NCBI GenBank assembly: GCA_037044905.1
Contig: JBAOKB010000020.1
Coordinates: 1,969,738-2,033,737, forward strand
Length of the DNA: 64,000 bases
DNA from: Hortaea werneckii
Lineage: Eukaryota > Ascomycota > Dothideomycetes > Mycosphaerellales > Teratosphaeriaceae
Reading direction: 5' to 3'
Positions 21,269-32,393 of this stretch are shown here, piece after piece. The translations under genes and the position numbers were made by a program. Below the pieces are notes generated by a model. It did not search any database, was not told the origin of the DNA, and worked only from the letters and a program-made list of their open reading frames with translations. The first letter of the stretch is position 1; each line of letters opens with the position of its first letter.

Positions 21269-22883
21269 ATGCAAGCCCTCCACGATGCGGATGAGCGAGT
21301 CCGCATGCTAAGAACGCAGGTACAAGAGCAAGAGGATCAACTTCGCAATCTCAAGGTCCAACTCCAACATGCCGAGACTCAAGCCCAATCGACGCGGGAT
21401 CTTCACGAGGCCTACCAAGGCGGAATGCCAGCGGAGTGGATCGATGAGACCCTCTCCGCTCTGCAGCAGGACGTCGGCACAGACGTTGCTCAGCGGCTTC
21501 GACAAGAGGGAGGTGTGGAGGGCGCACCTACTGCGCATACAGGCACGAACAGGACGAGGTGGCCACTTAGTCCAGATGAATACAAGCGGTATGGTCGGCA
21601 GCTCATCATGCCAGAGATTGGGCTACACGGACAATTACGCCTGAAGAATGCCAAAGTGCTTATAGTAGGCGTGGGAGGGCTAGGATGTCCCGCCGCTGCC
21701 TACCTGGCAGGCGCCGGCGTGGGCACCATCGGTCTGATGGACGGCGATACGGTCGAAGAGAGCAATCTCCATCGCCAGGTCGCGCATACGACTTCCCGGG
21801 TCGGCATGAATAAGGCGGAGAGCGCGAGGGAGTATTTGAAATCGTACGTAGCATATAGCAAGCCTTTCTCCTTTGCCTTAATCTTTAGCAAACAAAATTT
21901 GGAAGAGCGCAAGCTTATTCTCATCCTTCTTTTTCTTCCATTCTAGCCTCAACAACACCGTCGCGGTCAATGTCCACAAGTCCCACTTATCCCCCGAACA
22001 CGCTCTCGATGTCTTCCGCTCCTTCGACCTCGTCTTGGACTGCACCGACCATCCGACCTCTCGCTACCTGATCTCCGACGCCTGCGTCCTCGCGGGCAAA
22101 CCGTTAGTATCTGCTTCCGCGCTGAAGACCGAAGGCCAGCTTATCGTTCTGAATAACCCTCCCGCGCCTCCTGGTGATGCCGCAGGAGGGCCATGCTACC
22201 GCTGCGTCTTCCCCACCCCGCCACCGCCGGAGAGCGTGCTCAGCTGCGGCGAAGGCGGCATTATGGGTCCCGTCGTCGGCACAATGGGCGTCCTGCAGGC
22301 ACTGGAAGCCGTCAAGGTCCTCACGGCCAAGACCCCAGCGTCCACCGACGAGCCCGTCAGACCTACCCTCCTCATCTTCTCCGCCTACAGCCATCCCCAG
22401 TTCCGCTCGGTCCGCATGCGTGGTCGGCGTGCAGACTGCGCCTGTTGTTCCTCTCAGGCTTCCATTACGCCTCTGAGCTTGACGTCGGGGAGTCTAGACT
22501 ACGTTGCTTTCTGCGGCGTCTCAGCTCCTGTGGATCTGCTTGGGACAGACGACAGAGTCTCCGCGACTGCGTTTTCTCAGCTGCCGCGCGACGGGAGTAA
22601 TACGCTTATCGATGTGCGCGATGAGACGCAGTATGCTATCTGTGCCTTAAGGGGCTCGATTAATATCCCCTGGCCTGGATCCGAGGCGGGATTTCTGGAG
22701 AATGTGCGACAGCGGGGTCTGCTCTCGTGCGATGGGGGCCAGTTGTATACGGTGTGTCGTTTCGGTAATGATTCGCAGTTAGCTGCCAGGGCTTTGTTGA
22801 ATGAGGCAGTTAATGTCAAGAATATCACGGGGGGGTTTGAGGCTTGGCGGAGGGAAGTCGATCCTACTTGGCCGGACTATTAG
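21269..22883 (+). CDS. UBA4: Uba4/MOCS3-type adenylyltransferase and sulfurtransferase
   Basis: Two exons, 21269-21843 and 21947-22883, with a 103-nt intron (GTACGT donor, CTAG acceptor); 503 aa. The first about 50 residues form a coiled coil. The E1-like ThiF domain follows: YKRYGRQLIMPEIGLHGQ, nucleotide loop VGVGGLGCPAAAYLAGAGVG, DGDTVEESNLHRQ, and the crossover region with its Cys in VLSCGEGGIMGPVVG. Two CxxC pairs (PCYRC and CACC) bind the structural zinc. A C-terminal rhodanese domain carries the persulfide Cys in the loop YTVCRFGNDS. Uba4 adenylates and then thiolates the ubiquitin-like Urm1 for tRNA wobble-uridine thiolation and protein urmylation, and also serves the molybdopterin synthase small subunit in many fungi, which would link it functionally to the molybdenum enzyme sulfite oxidase at 47-49 kb. 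All key residues are present. Confidence 0.94.
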
Positions 22884-22953
22884 GGTTCTATTTGTGAGGC
22901 ATGCGGAAGAGGTGAATATAGATTCCACGAATGATGAAATTGTTTTTCCCTCT

Positions 22954-24126
22954 CTAAGCTTTCGGTACCTCGTATTCTCTATTGCCTTCTGTGCTGAACA
23001 GCACGACCACTTCCTCCTTTCTTTCGTCTACAGTGCCTGCCAGACCAGCATGGCAGATCTTCTTCAGCGCGGCAATGGATGCTGCACCGCAGGGACCGGC
23101 GTCGATCCCGACAGCTTTTAGGAATTCCACACTCTCATGGCTTTCGCGATCAGTCACGGTGGCCGCAGTGTGGATCCCTGAACGGAGCACCGGCCAGGCG
23201 ATAGTAGACGTTGTTCCGCAATTCATTCCGCACATGATCGTGTCGCCTGTCTTTATCGGAGTTATATCCCCACAATGTAGAGACTCTTTGAATGAAGCGG
23301 CAATATCAGGCTCTACTGTGATGACTTTCGTTGATGGAGAAGCCAACGCGTAATGAGACGTCACGGCATGCATCCAGCTCCCTACACCCGTACTCCCCAA
23401 CACTAAATCGGTGTCTTTACCATTGGTTGCTGCGGCTACTTGTCGATCTGTCTCGGTGAGCAGAGGAAGATAACCCTGCGTCACCCAGATAGGCACTTCT
23501 TCATACCCGGGCCAGGACGTATCCATTACAAGGAGAGCTCCTGTCTCCCTAGCCCGTTCCTGAACGGTCGAGATGGCGTCGTCGTACGATCCCTCCGGCA
23601 CGACGATCACTTCCGCCCCTTCGTCCCGGATCTTGCCTTGCGTATAGCTGTTCATGAACGCTGGCACGTAGATGGTCACGCTGACGTCGAGGATCCTGCT
23701 CATTCGGGCTACGGCGCGTCCCCAGTTCCCATCTGTGCAGGCTACGAGGTTGATTGGATCTGCTGACCGAGCGGCTAAGGCTTGTTTGAGGTCGGATCGG
23801 GACGTGCTGGGAGGTAAACTTATGCGCTGGCATACGGCGCGGTGGACGGCCCAGCTTGCCCCGGCTATCTTGAAGGATGGGAGTCCAAACCGGGTACTTT
23901 CGTCCTTTAGGAAGACGTGGGAGAACCCGAGCTCATGGGCTAGTGATGGGAGTGGATGTAGCTTCGTTTCGGCATAGTCGGGGAGTTGTTGGTGGAATGT
24001 GGTGATTGCCGGGTCCTCTGCCAGGTAGGTAGGCGGATTTCCCAAGCCGTAGAAGGGATTGGAGAGGATGGCTGGGCGAGTGAATGTCTCGCCGCTTTCG
24101 AGGTGGGTGACTGTGTAGGTGGACAT
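22954..24126 (-). CDS. Diaminopropionate ammonia-lyase-like PLP enzyme
   Basis: Single exon; starting at the ATG 24126-24124 (A at -3) it gives 390 aa. An upstream in-frame ATG at 24210 would add 28 basic residues and is less likely. The fold type II PLP-enzyme marks are clear: LKDESTRFGLPSFKIAGA with the Schiff-base Lys, the substrate loop ACTDGNWGRAVARM, the phosphate-binding glycine loop LGSTGVGSWMHA, and TIMCGMNCGTTS near the end. This pattern matches diaminopropionate ammonia-lyase and its close threonine-dehydratase-like relatives, which release pyruvate and ammonia from 2,3-diaminopropionate. The exact substrate in fungi is uncertain. The gene is convergent with UBA4, 70 bp apart. Confidence 0.85.
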   Translation of the reverse strand: MSTYTVTHLESGETFTRPAILSNPFYGLGNPPTYLAEDPAITTFHQQLPDYAETKLHPLPSLAHELGFSHVFLKDESTRFGLPSFKIAGASWAVHRAVCQRISLPPSTSRSDLKQALAARSADPINLVACTDGNWGRAVARMSRILDVSVTIYVPAFMNSYTQGKIRDEGAEVIVVPEGSYDDAISTVQERARETGALLVMDTSWPGYEEVPIWVTQGYLPLLTETDRQVAAATNGKDTDLVLGSTGVGSWMHAVTSHYALASPSTKVITVEPDIAASFKESLHCGDITPIKTGDTIMCGMNCGTTSTIAWPVLRSGIHTAATVTDRESHESVEFLKAVGIDAGPCGAASIAALKKICHAGLAGTVDERKEEVVVLFSTEGNREYEVPKA

Positions 24127-25025
24127 GTTTTCTTTTCTTTTTCTTTCGACTTCTCCTTTCGGCCTTTGCTTTATGATGTGGCGTTTACGATGGGGTTGAG
24201 GGAAAGGCAAGGAAGTAAGCTTAGATGCTATACTTGCGGATGGTGAGAAAGGTATAAGAGGTTATGGCCATTACACTCTTTGATACAGTAACAAACACTC
24301 TACCGTGGTACAACTTAAGTTGAAGAAGGTTGGAGCAATGGTGGAGTTGTTTTGGGCATACGAGATTCCCGGCGCTGGTCAGAGGCACAAGGGAGTACCT
24401 ATAGCGACTGACAAAGACATGAGGCAGCGAGACTCTTTCTGACGGTTGGTGGAGCTCATTAGTATCGCGCTTCAATGTTTAACATATGCCTAGGTGCCTA
24501 GGTCAGGTAATTCAATACTGTCATTTACATGGCCGTTCGGAGGTCTGAAGCAACGACCACGCTCTCCAGACTGCGTGTCCGAATTCGGAGCGGCTTAGGT
24601 AAAAGAAGGGCAAGGCGTCACGTCACGCGTTCGGGTTATCTTTGATTGTTCGTTGCCCGTAGTGGGTGAGGTGGGGTTCCCAATAGGCGATCACTGGGGC
24701 TACGGCTGCACGGTTTCGCCGCACCGCACCCATCTCTACGACACGACAGAGGCAAGCATAAGTGATCCCAGTATGTAATAAGATACCGTAGGTTCTCCAG
24801 TCAACATCTTCCATCCCATTGCTTCATCCTCACCCACTTCTGCCTGGCTCCCGCATACTGTATACCAGCACTTGACCGCAGCTCAACCCCACCGCTGCTT
24901 AGCAATCCGCCCAGTACCCGCTACATACTACATAGTATTAGCCTCCTCCTCTTTCGCCGCTCCCGCCGTGATTAGAGTAAGACTCCTGCTGGAACGGTCT
25001 GTACGGGACCAGAGAGGCATTTAGC
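24127..25025. other. Divergent promoter region of ammonia-lyase and 5-oxoprolinase genes
   Basis: About 900 bp with no protein-like frame. A short direct repeat (GCCTAGGT twice) lies near 24488-24503. Nothing else is recognised. Confidence 0.5.
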
Positions 25026-28000
25026 ATGGCGGCGGAAAAGAAAGCAGATCGCGGCATCCGCATCGCCATTGACCGAGGCGGCACCTTTACCGATTGCGTG
25101 GGCAACCCAGGGACAGGCAAAATGGAGGACGATGTCCTGATCAAGCTTCTTTCCGTCGACCCGCAGAACTACGATGATGCGCCGCTGGAGGGTATTCGCC
25201 GTCTTCTCAGTAGATTCTCCGGGAAAGACATCCCCAGAGGAGAGCCATTGGACACAAGCAAGATTGAAAGTATACGCATGGGTACGACGGTAGCGACCAA
25301 CGCTCTTCTGGAACGCAAAGGCGAGGACATAGCAATGGTCGTGACGAAGGGTTTCAAGGATTGCTTAGAGATAGGCAACCAGAGCCGTCCGAACATCTTC
25401 GACCTTGCAATCAGGAAGCCGGATGTCCTGTACAAGACTGTAGTCGAAGTGGATGAGCGAGTCACGCTCGAGGACTATGCCGAAGACCCCGAGAGGCGCC
25501 AGACAGAAGCACAAGCACCAGAATCAGCGAGCCCAGATGCTGAGCTGGTTAAGGGTCTCTCAGGCGAGACGGTACGGATCCTGCAGCGGCCGCAGGAGGA
25601 CCAGATACGCACGCAGCTTCAGAAAGTCTATGATAGCGGTCTTCGGAGTATCGCGGTCTGTCTTATGCACGGCTATACGTTCCCACGCCACGAAGCACTT
25701 GTTGGCAAGATCGCCAAGGAGATAGGCTTCAACCACGTCAGTCTGTCACATGAACTTATGCCGATGATCAAACTGGTCCCCAGAGCGACTTCTGCTTGTG
25801 CAGATGCCTATCTGACTCCTGCGATCAGGAAGTACATTGATGGATTCCAGAAAGGCTTCGCGGGTGGACTTGGATCCGAGAGCGTGAAGAAAGAGAGTGG
25901 AAGCAAGGGCGCCCGATGTGAGTTCATGCAGAGCGATGGAGGTCTTGTGGATGTCGACATCTTCTCCGGGCTGCGCGCTATCCTTTCTGGCCCTGCCGGC
26001 GGCGTGGTAGGATATGCTTTGACTAGCTATGATCCTGCGACAAAGACCCCTGTCATCGGGTTCGACATGGGTGGTACATCGACAGATGTAAGCAGGTACG
26101 GTGCGGGGAGGTATGAACACGTCTTTGAGACCACCACAGCCGGCGTAACTATTCAGAGCCCACAGTTGGATATCAACACCGTTGCTGCTGGAGGCGGAAG
26201 CAGGCTCTTCTTCCGGAACGGTCTTTTCGTCGTTGGACCGGAAAGCGCTGGCGCTCATCCGGGTCCTGCTTGTTATCGAAAGGGTGGGCCGTTAACTATC
26301 ACCGATGCCAACCTCTTCCTTGGCCGGCTGTTACCAGAATTCTTCCCTAAGATCTTTGGACGGAAGGAGAACGAGGGATTGGATGTCAGTGCTTCGGAAC
26401 AGGCTTTCAAGGAGCTTACAGAGCAGATCAATGCCGAGATCAGAAAGAGTGGAGGGACGGAGATGAGTGCTGATGAGGTCGCCTATGGATTTATCAAGAT
26501 TGCCAATGAGACCATGACAAGGCCCATTCGCTCTTTGACTGAAGCCAGAGGCCATGACACCTCAAAGCATAGGTTGGCAACCTTCGGTGGCGCAGGCGGA
26601 CAGCACGCAGTCGCTATTGCCGAGGCGTTAGGTATAAGCCAGATCCTGGTGCATCGATACAGCTCTGTCCTTTCCGCCTACGGCATGGCCCTAGCAGACG
26701 TCGTGGATGAGCGGCAGGAACCGGAGTCTAAGGTGTGGAAAGACAATGACACAGAGTCAATCCAATATCTAAAGGGCAAGATGGATGAACTCAAGAAGAA
26801 GTCTACCGCTACTCTCCGCGACCAAGGGTTCGAGGAAGATCAGATCGTGTTTGAGGAGTACCTCAATATGCGGTACCGTGGAACCGAGTCTGCACTCATG
26901 GTTGTCAAGCCCACGCCTGAAGAGTTGGAGAAGGATCTAGGCTGCTCCAAGAGTGATGATGCTTTCAGTGCGATGGGTAAGGCTTTTGTAAAGCAGCATG
27001 ATGGCGAATTTGGCTTTACTCTCCCCGACCGGGACATCATCATTGATGATGTACGAGCGAGAGGAATCGGAAAGACCTTCAGTGGACTGGACAAGACAGT
27101 AGATCAGCAGCTCAAGGAAGTGAAGCCCAAGGATCTAGGTACGGGCGAGAAGGTGTACGGAAGACGGACTGTGTACTTTGAGAGCGGAAGGTTCGACACG
27201 GCTATCTACAAGCTTGAAGACCTGCAGGTCGGAGACAGGGTGAAGGGGCCGGCGATCATCGCGGACGGAACGCAGACTATCGTCGTGACCCCTGACGCCA
27301 GCGCTCTGCTTATCCACACGCACGTTGTTATCAACATTGGCGGCGGAGACGCTGACGGCAAGGCTGATAACTCTCTGGAGAAGAAGGGTGTCACTACGAA
27401 AGAGGTTGATCCTATTATGCTGTCTATCTTCGCCCATCGATTCATGGCCATCGCTGAGCAAATGGGCCGAGCATTGCAGAAGACATCTGTCTCCACGAAC
27501 GTCAAAGAGCGACTCGACTACAGCTGTGCACTCTTCGATTCCGATGGAGGTCTAGTAGCCAATGCCCCGCACCTGCCAGTGCATCTCGGATCAATGTCTA
27601 CCTGTGTGCAAAAGCAAGCGGAGATATGGCGTGGGAAGCTGAAGAAAGGAGATGTGCTCGTGTCTAACCATCCCATGTTCGGCGGCACGCACCTGCCAGA
27701 TATCACGGTCATCACGCCAGCTTTTGCGACCGTGGGCGGCAAAGAACAGATCGTCTTCTATGTCGCCAGTCGAGCGCATCATGCTGACATTGGCGGCATC
27801 CTCCCTGGCTCGATGCCGCCGCACAGCAAAGAGCTTTTCCAAGAGGGCGCAAGTATTAAGACGGAGAAACTGGTCAGCGAAGGCCATTTCAATGAGAAGC
27901 GTATTACGGAGCTTCTACTCAACGAGCCGGCCATGTTCCCGGAGTGCAGCGGTACGAGATGTCTAGCGGATAACTTGAATGACCTCAAGGCCCAGATCGC

Positions 28001-29210
28001 CGCGAACCAGAAGGGTATCAATCTCATCTCCACCCTGATCGAGGAGTATGGCGAGCAAGTGGTACAGTTCTACATGAAGAACATTCAGGAGAACGCGGAG
28101 CTCTCAGTCCGGAACCTCCTGAAGGATGTCAGCAAGCGGTTCGAAGGCCGGGATCTTAGTTCCGTGGACTTCATGGATGACGGGTCGCCGATCAAGTTGA
28201 AAATCACCATCGATGCTGAGAAAGGAGAGGCGGTGTTCGACTTCACGGGCACTGGACCGGAGGTCTACGGGAATATCAACGCCCCTGAGGCTGTCACGTA
28301 CAGTGCTATCATCTACTGTCTGCGCTGCTTGATCAGCGAAGATATCCCGCTTAACCAGGGCTGCTTGAAGCCGGTCCAGGTCATCATCCCGAAGAAGAGT
28401 TTCCTCAGCCCGAGCGGGACGGCTGCGGTTGTCGGCGGTAACGTGTTGACGAGCCAAAGAGTTACGGATGTGGTTCTCAAGGCGTTTAACGCTTGCGCCG
28501 CCAGTCAAGGCGACTGTAACAACCTCACATTTGGCTTCGGAGGGAATCGCTCAGGCGAGGAAGCTGTCAAGGGGTTTGGGTACTATGAGACGATTGCGGG
28601 TGGGTCTGGCGCTGGACCGACTTGGGACGGTACGAGTGGAGTGCACACGCACATGACGAATACTCGCATTACCGACGCCGAGGTCTTTGAGAGACGTTAT
28701 CCGGTCATCCTTAGGGAGTTCAGCCTACGCGCTGACTCTGCTGGGCAGGGCCAGCATGCTGGCGGCAATGGTGTTGTGAGGGATATTGAATTTAGGATCC
28801 CCGTGCAGGTCAGCATCCTGTCGGAGCGGAGAGTGTATCATCCCTACGGTCTTGAGGGCGGCGGAGAGGCTCAGTGTGGTCTTAATCTCTGGGTTAGGAA
28901 TGTACCCAAACTCAAGGGCAGTGATGCGGATAGGAGTCGAGAGTCCTCTTCTGTTGATCTTACGAAAGGTGATAAGGCGAGTTCGGAGGAGCAGCAGGAG
29001 AAAGAGGTGAGGTATATTAATATGGGTGGGAAGAATACCGCCTCCATGCAAGCTGGCGAGCGGATTATTGTCATGACGCCCGGTGGTGGTGGTTGGGGAC
29101 CTGCGGGCAAGGAGAGTGCTAGTAAACAGCATGAGCGAGTCGACCCCAAGCATGGCTGGAGAGGAGGGAGTATCGCTAGTCGACAGGCTGAGGCGGAGGC
29201 TTCTGCTTAA
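25026..29210 (+). CDS. OXP1: 5-oxoprolinase (ATP-hydrolysing)
   Basis: Single exon of 1,394 aa, a usual length for the eukaryotic enzyme (about 1,280-1,390). The N-terminal half is the hydantoinase A part: IAIDRGGTFTDCVG at residues 12-25, MGTTVATNALLERKG, SRPNIFDLAIRKPD and the ATPase loop GFDMGGTSTDVSRY. The C-terminal half from about residue 795 is hydantoinase B: SIFAHRFMAIAEQMGRALQKTS, NHPMFGGTHLPDITVI, RAHHADIGG and YETIAGGSGAGPTWDGTSGV. The enzyme opens 5-oxoproline to glutamate with ATP in the glutathione breakdown pathway, in the cytosol. A polar stretch with ESSSVDLTKGDKASSEEQQE (about residues 1305-1325) is an insert near the end of the B domain. No defect seen. Confidence 0.96.
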   Translation: MAAEKKADRGIRIAIDRGGTFTDCVGNPGTGKMEDDVLIKLLSVDPQNYDDAPLEGIRRLLSRFSGKDIPRGEPLDTSKIESIRMGTTVATNALLERKGEDIAMVVTKGFKDCLEIGNQSRPNIFDLAIRKPDVLYKTVVEVDERVTLEDYAEDPERRQTEAQAPESASPDAELVKGLSGETVRILQRPQEDQIRTQLQKVYDSGLRSIAVCLMHGYTFPRHEALVGKIAKEIGFNHVSLSHELMPMIKLVPRATSACADAYLTPAIRKYIDGFQKGFAGGLGSESVKKESGSKGARCEFMQSDGGLVDVDIFSGLRAILSGPAGGVVGYALTSYDPATKTPVIGFDMGGTSTDVSRYGAGRYEHVFETTTAGVTIQSPQLDINTVAAGGGSRLFFRNGLFVVGPESAGAHPGPACYRKGGPLTITDANLFLGRLLPEFFPKIFGRKENEGLDVSASEQAFKELTEQINAEIRKSGGTEMSADEVAYGFIKIANETMTRPIRSLTEARGHDTSKHRLATFGGAGGQHAVAIAEALGISQILVHRYSSVLSAYGMALADVVDERQEPESKVWKDNDTESIQYLKGKMDELKKKSTATLRDQGFEEDQIVFEEYLNMRYRGTESALMVVKPTPEELEKDLGCSKSDDAFSAMGKAFVKQHDGEFGFTLPDRDIIIDDVRARGIGKTFSGLDKTVDQQLKEVKPKDLGTGEKVYGRRTVYFESGRFDTAIYKLEDLQVGDRVKGPAIIADGTQTIVVTPDASALLIHTHVVINIGGGDADGKADNSLEKKGVTTKEVDPIMLSIFAHRFMAIAEQMGRALQKTSVSTNVKERLDYSCALFDSDGGLVANAPHLPVHLGSMSTCVQKQAEIWRGKLKKGDVLVSNHPMFGGTHLPDITVITPAFATVGGKEQIVFYVASRAHHADIGGILPGSMPPHSKELFQEGASIKTEKLVSEGHFNEKRITELLLNEPAMFPECSGTRCLADNLNDLKAQIAANQKGINLISTLIEEYGEQVVQFYMKNIQENAELSVRNLLKDVSKRFEGRDLSSVDFMDDGSPIKLKITIDAEKGEAVFDFTGTGPEVYGNINAPEAVTYSAIIYCLRCLISEDIPLNQGCLKPVQVIIPKKSFLSPSGTAAVVGGNVLTSQRVTDVVLKAFNACAASQGDCNNLTFGFGGNRSGEEAVKGFGYYETIAGGSGAGPTWDGTSGVHTHMTNTRITDAEVFERRYPVILREFSLRADSAGQGQHAGGNGVVRDIEFRIPVQVSILSERRVYHPYGLEGGGEAQCGLNLWVRNVPKLKGSDADRSRESSSVDLTKGDKASSEEQQEKEVRYINMGGKNTASMQAGERIIVMTPGGGGWGPAGKESASKQHERVDPKHGWRGGSIASRQAEAEASA

Positions 29211-29305
29211 GCCTTAGGCGTATGAGAAAGGACTGATGCTCTCGCTGCTATGGTATGTGTGCGTGTGTGTGCGGAAAGTGGCAGATGATCGACCCATGAA
29301 TATCA

Positions 29306-29629
29306 TTAATCGCTAGTTGAGTTCGTTTCCTCGTTGTTGCCGGTTTCGGCCGCTCCAGCTACGACCTTCTTACTCTTCCCCTTGGGCATCTTCGCGCTGA
29401 CGGCTTCGTGCTTATTCTTCCACATGCCGCCGTACCGGTAGTATTTGTGTTCTTCCGTCTGATCGCCGTCCACCATTCCCCCGGAGACATCTCGCCAGCA
29501 TTTTCCCGGACACACCATATGCCATGCCCCCGTGCTGTCTATCTGGCAGCGGATAAGCACGTCGCGCTTCTCGTTGCATAGCGTGCAGGGTTTCCGGTGG
29601 TCTTTGTTGGCTTCGGATTGTTTTGTCAT
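29306..29629 (-). CDS. Small conserved fungal protein with a putative zinc-binding Cys cluster
   Basis: An intronless 107-aa frame from the ATG at 29629. It holds C-T-L-C near residue 15, a further Cys in LIRCQIDSTGAWHMVCPGKC and a His, arranged like a single zinc-binding module, followed by KYYRYGGMWKNKHEAV and a basic then acidic disordered tail. I recall similar short proteins in other ascomycetes but know of no assigned function, and none should be inferred beyond metal binding. An upstream in-frame ATG at 29677 would add 16 residues. The gene is transcribed away from the S-adenosylmethionine synthetase gene. Confidence 0.75.
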   Translation of the reverse strand: MTKQSEANKDHRKPCTLCNEKRDVLIRCQIDSTGAWHMVCPGKCWRDVSGGMVDGDQTEEHKYYRYGGMWKNKHEAVSAKMPKGKSKKVVAGAAETGNNEETNSTSD

Positions 29630-30161
29630 GATCGGGTTGGGATGCCTTGTATAGAGGCTTTGAAATCCAGCTCTCACATCACATGGACATTATCTTGCAC
29701 ACACTAGACTAGCGATCGTGGAATGAATCGTTATTTGTTTTACGGCATCAACTACATCATTGACTGGAGACTTTCAGCGTTTGACATAGGTCATGTGACC
29801 TGGGGCTTGCCATTGGCCCTGGATGAGTTCGGCGGCGGGCGGCAAGTGGAAGTTTCCTTCCTTCCCTTATCGATGGCGCAATTCAAATTTGACCGGTTTC
29901 TACACGCCTCAGGCATCAATACATAAATTTCCTTTCCTGCCGTGCCCCGCCTCCCGCCGGCCGGGCCAAAAAAGATGAGGTGGGTTGGGTCGGCAGATGA
30001 AAGAAAGGCCCAAGTAGCCTCATCCCCAATTCCTTCATATTGTTTTCTCCTCTCCTCCTTCCCTCTTCCTTAACCCCCATTCACACCCATTCTATCCTCA
30101 CCACCCGACTCACCACCACCACCTCACCTCACACCCTCTTTCCCACTCCTCATTTGCAAAG
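29630..30161. promoter_or_regulatory. Divergent promoter of the small zinc protein and S-adenosylmethionine synthetase
   Basis: The 532-bp interval ends in a long C/T-rich tract (about 30025-30160) directly before the synthetase start codon, the usual sign of a strongly expressed fungal gene. An inverted repeat GGTCA-TG-TGACC lies near 29789-29800; it could be a binding site for a dimeric regulator, but no factor is assigned. Confidence 0.5.
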
Positions 30162-31483
30162 ATGGTCGGAACTGTGACCAACGGCGTCCCGCACAAGGGC
30201 AACACCTTCCTGTAAGTCGATTGCCCCACGTTCCTGACACATCTCTCCTAGCAACACCATGATCCCTTCGATCGACCCCTCCTCCCCGTCCACCTCCCCT
30301 CCACCCCACCTACTCCCAGTCCCGTATCTGGCACTGACACCGACGCTCCAGTTTCACCTCTGAATCCGTCGGCGAGGGTCACCCAGACAAGATCGCCGAC
30401 CAGGTCTCCGACGCTGTCCTTGATGCCTGCCTCAAGGATGACCCGCTCTCCAAGGTCGCTTGCGAGACGGCTACCAAGACCGGTATGATCATGATCTTCG
30501 GTGAGATCACCACCAAGTCGCGTGTCGACTACCAGAAGGTCATCCGGAACGCCATCAAGGACATCGGCTACGACAGCTCAGACAAGGGCTTCGACTACAA
30601 GACGTGCAATGTCCTGGTTGCCATTGAGGAGCAGAGCCCGGACATTGCTCAGGGTCTGCACTACGAGGAGGCTCTGGAGAAGCTCGGTGCTGGTGACCAG
30701 GGTATCATGTTCGGTTATGCCACGGACGAGACGCCTGAGATGCTGCCCATGACCATCCAGCTCGCCCACAAGCTCAACCAGGCCATGACTGACGCCCGCA
30801 ACAACGGCTCCATCCCATGGCTGCGACCGGACACCAAGACCCAGGTCACCATCGAGTACGAGCACGACAACGGTGCCGTCGTGCCCAAGCGTGTCGACAC
30901 TGTCGTCATCTCCGCTCAGCACGCTCCTGAGATCACTGTCGAGGAGCTCCGCAAGGTCCTCACCGAGAAGATCGTCAAGACCGTCATCCCCAACCACCTG
31001 CTGGATGACAAGACTGTCTACCACATTCAGCCTTCCGGCCTGTTCATCATTGGTGGCCCACAGGGTGACGCTGGTCTCACTGGCCGTAAGATCATCATTG
31101 ACACCTACGGTGGCTGGGGTGCTCACGGTGGCGGTGCTTTCTCGGGCAAGGACTACAGCAAGGTCGACCGTTCCGCTGCTTACCTCGCTCGCTGGATCGC
31201 CAAGTCTCTTGTGCACAGCAAGCTTGCCCGCCGTGCGCTTGTTCAGCTGTCCTACGCCATTGGTGTCGCTGAGCCGCTTTCTCTCTTCATTGAGACTTAC
31301 GGTACCTCTGACAAGAGCTCTGAGGAGCTCGTGCAGATCGTGCGCAACAACTTCGACATGAGACCGGGTGTCATCGTCAAGGCCCTTGACCTTGCCAAGC
31401 CGATCTACTGCAAGACCGCTAAGAACGGCCACTTCACCAACCAGGACTTCAGCTGGGAGAAGCCGATCACCCTCAAGTACTAA
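30162..31483 (+). CDS. S-adenosylmethionine synthetase
   Basis: Two exons, 30162-30211 and 30352-31483; the 140-nt intron follows a GTAAGT donor and its removal joins KGNTFL to FTSESVGEGHPDKIADQVSD. The product is 393 aa, standard for the family. The two signatures are exact: GAGDQGIMFGYATDE (ATP binding) and GGGAFSGKDYSKVDRSAAY (P-loop-like). The enzyme makes S-adenosylmethionine from methionine and ATP and so supplies methyl groups, for example to Dph5 in this same window. Codon use is highly biased to C-ending codons, typical of an abundant protein; this bias also produces a 317-codon antisense frame that is not a gene. Confidence 0.97.
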
Positions 31484-32393
31484 GCTTGAGGATCTTCGGT
31501 CATGTATTATGGGTTTTGACGTTTTCAACATTACAGTGCATTAGATGCATACAACGGCCATTCGTCTCCTCACGATGGCCCTGAAGACGGCGTTCTAGGT
31601 AAAAGGGTTGCGATACCCAGCGGCATTCTGAGAAAAGCATACTCGATTACTGTGATGTTTTCGCGCTAGCACGAAGGCATGTGATCGCTGAGATTGTCAG
31701 CGACGGCAGGCTCAATAGGGGTTGTAGGGCGGTCCAAGGCATGGGAATTGTGAGCATATTCAACATCGAACTTGGACCGTCGAGCTGCTGCTGGCTACAG
31801 CCAGGCTCGTGCGGTGGTTGGCAAGGGGAGATGGCGGGAATGTGTTGCTGCTGCGTACTTAGCGTCGGCGTTAAAGGGTGAACTCAACATTCATCTCTGA
31901 ACGCGGACTGGGATGAGATAGTTTTGACTTTTTTTGTGTGACTTTGTCGGGATATACCAATTGAACTGTGCAGCTTTTGCTGCTGTGAGGCATGTGCCGG
32001 AATCTTCTTCTCTTTCATCTTTACATTCTTACATTCTTCTTCTGTCTCTGCGAGACGATCAACAGATCGGAACGCAAGCTATGCCACTGTTTGATGCCAT
32101 GCCTGAATACAGCCAAGGTGGGGCTCATGACGTGTACCAAGCCTTTGCCTCGACTTCATGCGACCTCTTCTGCTTTACTTTGGCGTTTTAGATACTAGTA
32201 CGGCGGCGCAGCTAACCGAACTATATTCAAACCAAACGTTCAAGTACATTCGCATTACTGAACGCATTCTGATTCCCCCATTGCGTGCGGTTGTTGCTAC
32301 TCTCGAATTGAACAGCTGGTTGAAGCTGAACTTCTCAAACCACAACCCAACCCCAAACCTGACAACACTCAGGGTTTCCATAGTCACATCAGA
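31484..32393. other. Intergenic region, no supported gene
   Basis: About 910 bp holding the synthetase 3' UTR and the kelch gene promoter. A T/C-rich stretch at about 31990-32045 is visible; no protein-like frame, repeat or RNA gene was recognised. Confidence 0.5.

Noticed and set aside
30578..31531. 317-codon frame antisense to S-adenosylmethionine synthetase
   Set aside because: A shadow of strong codon bias in a highly expressed gene; no protein-like motif.
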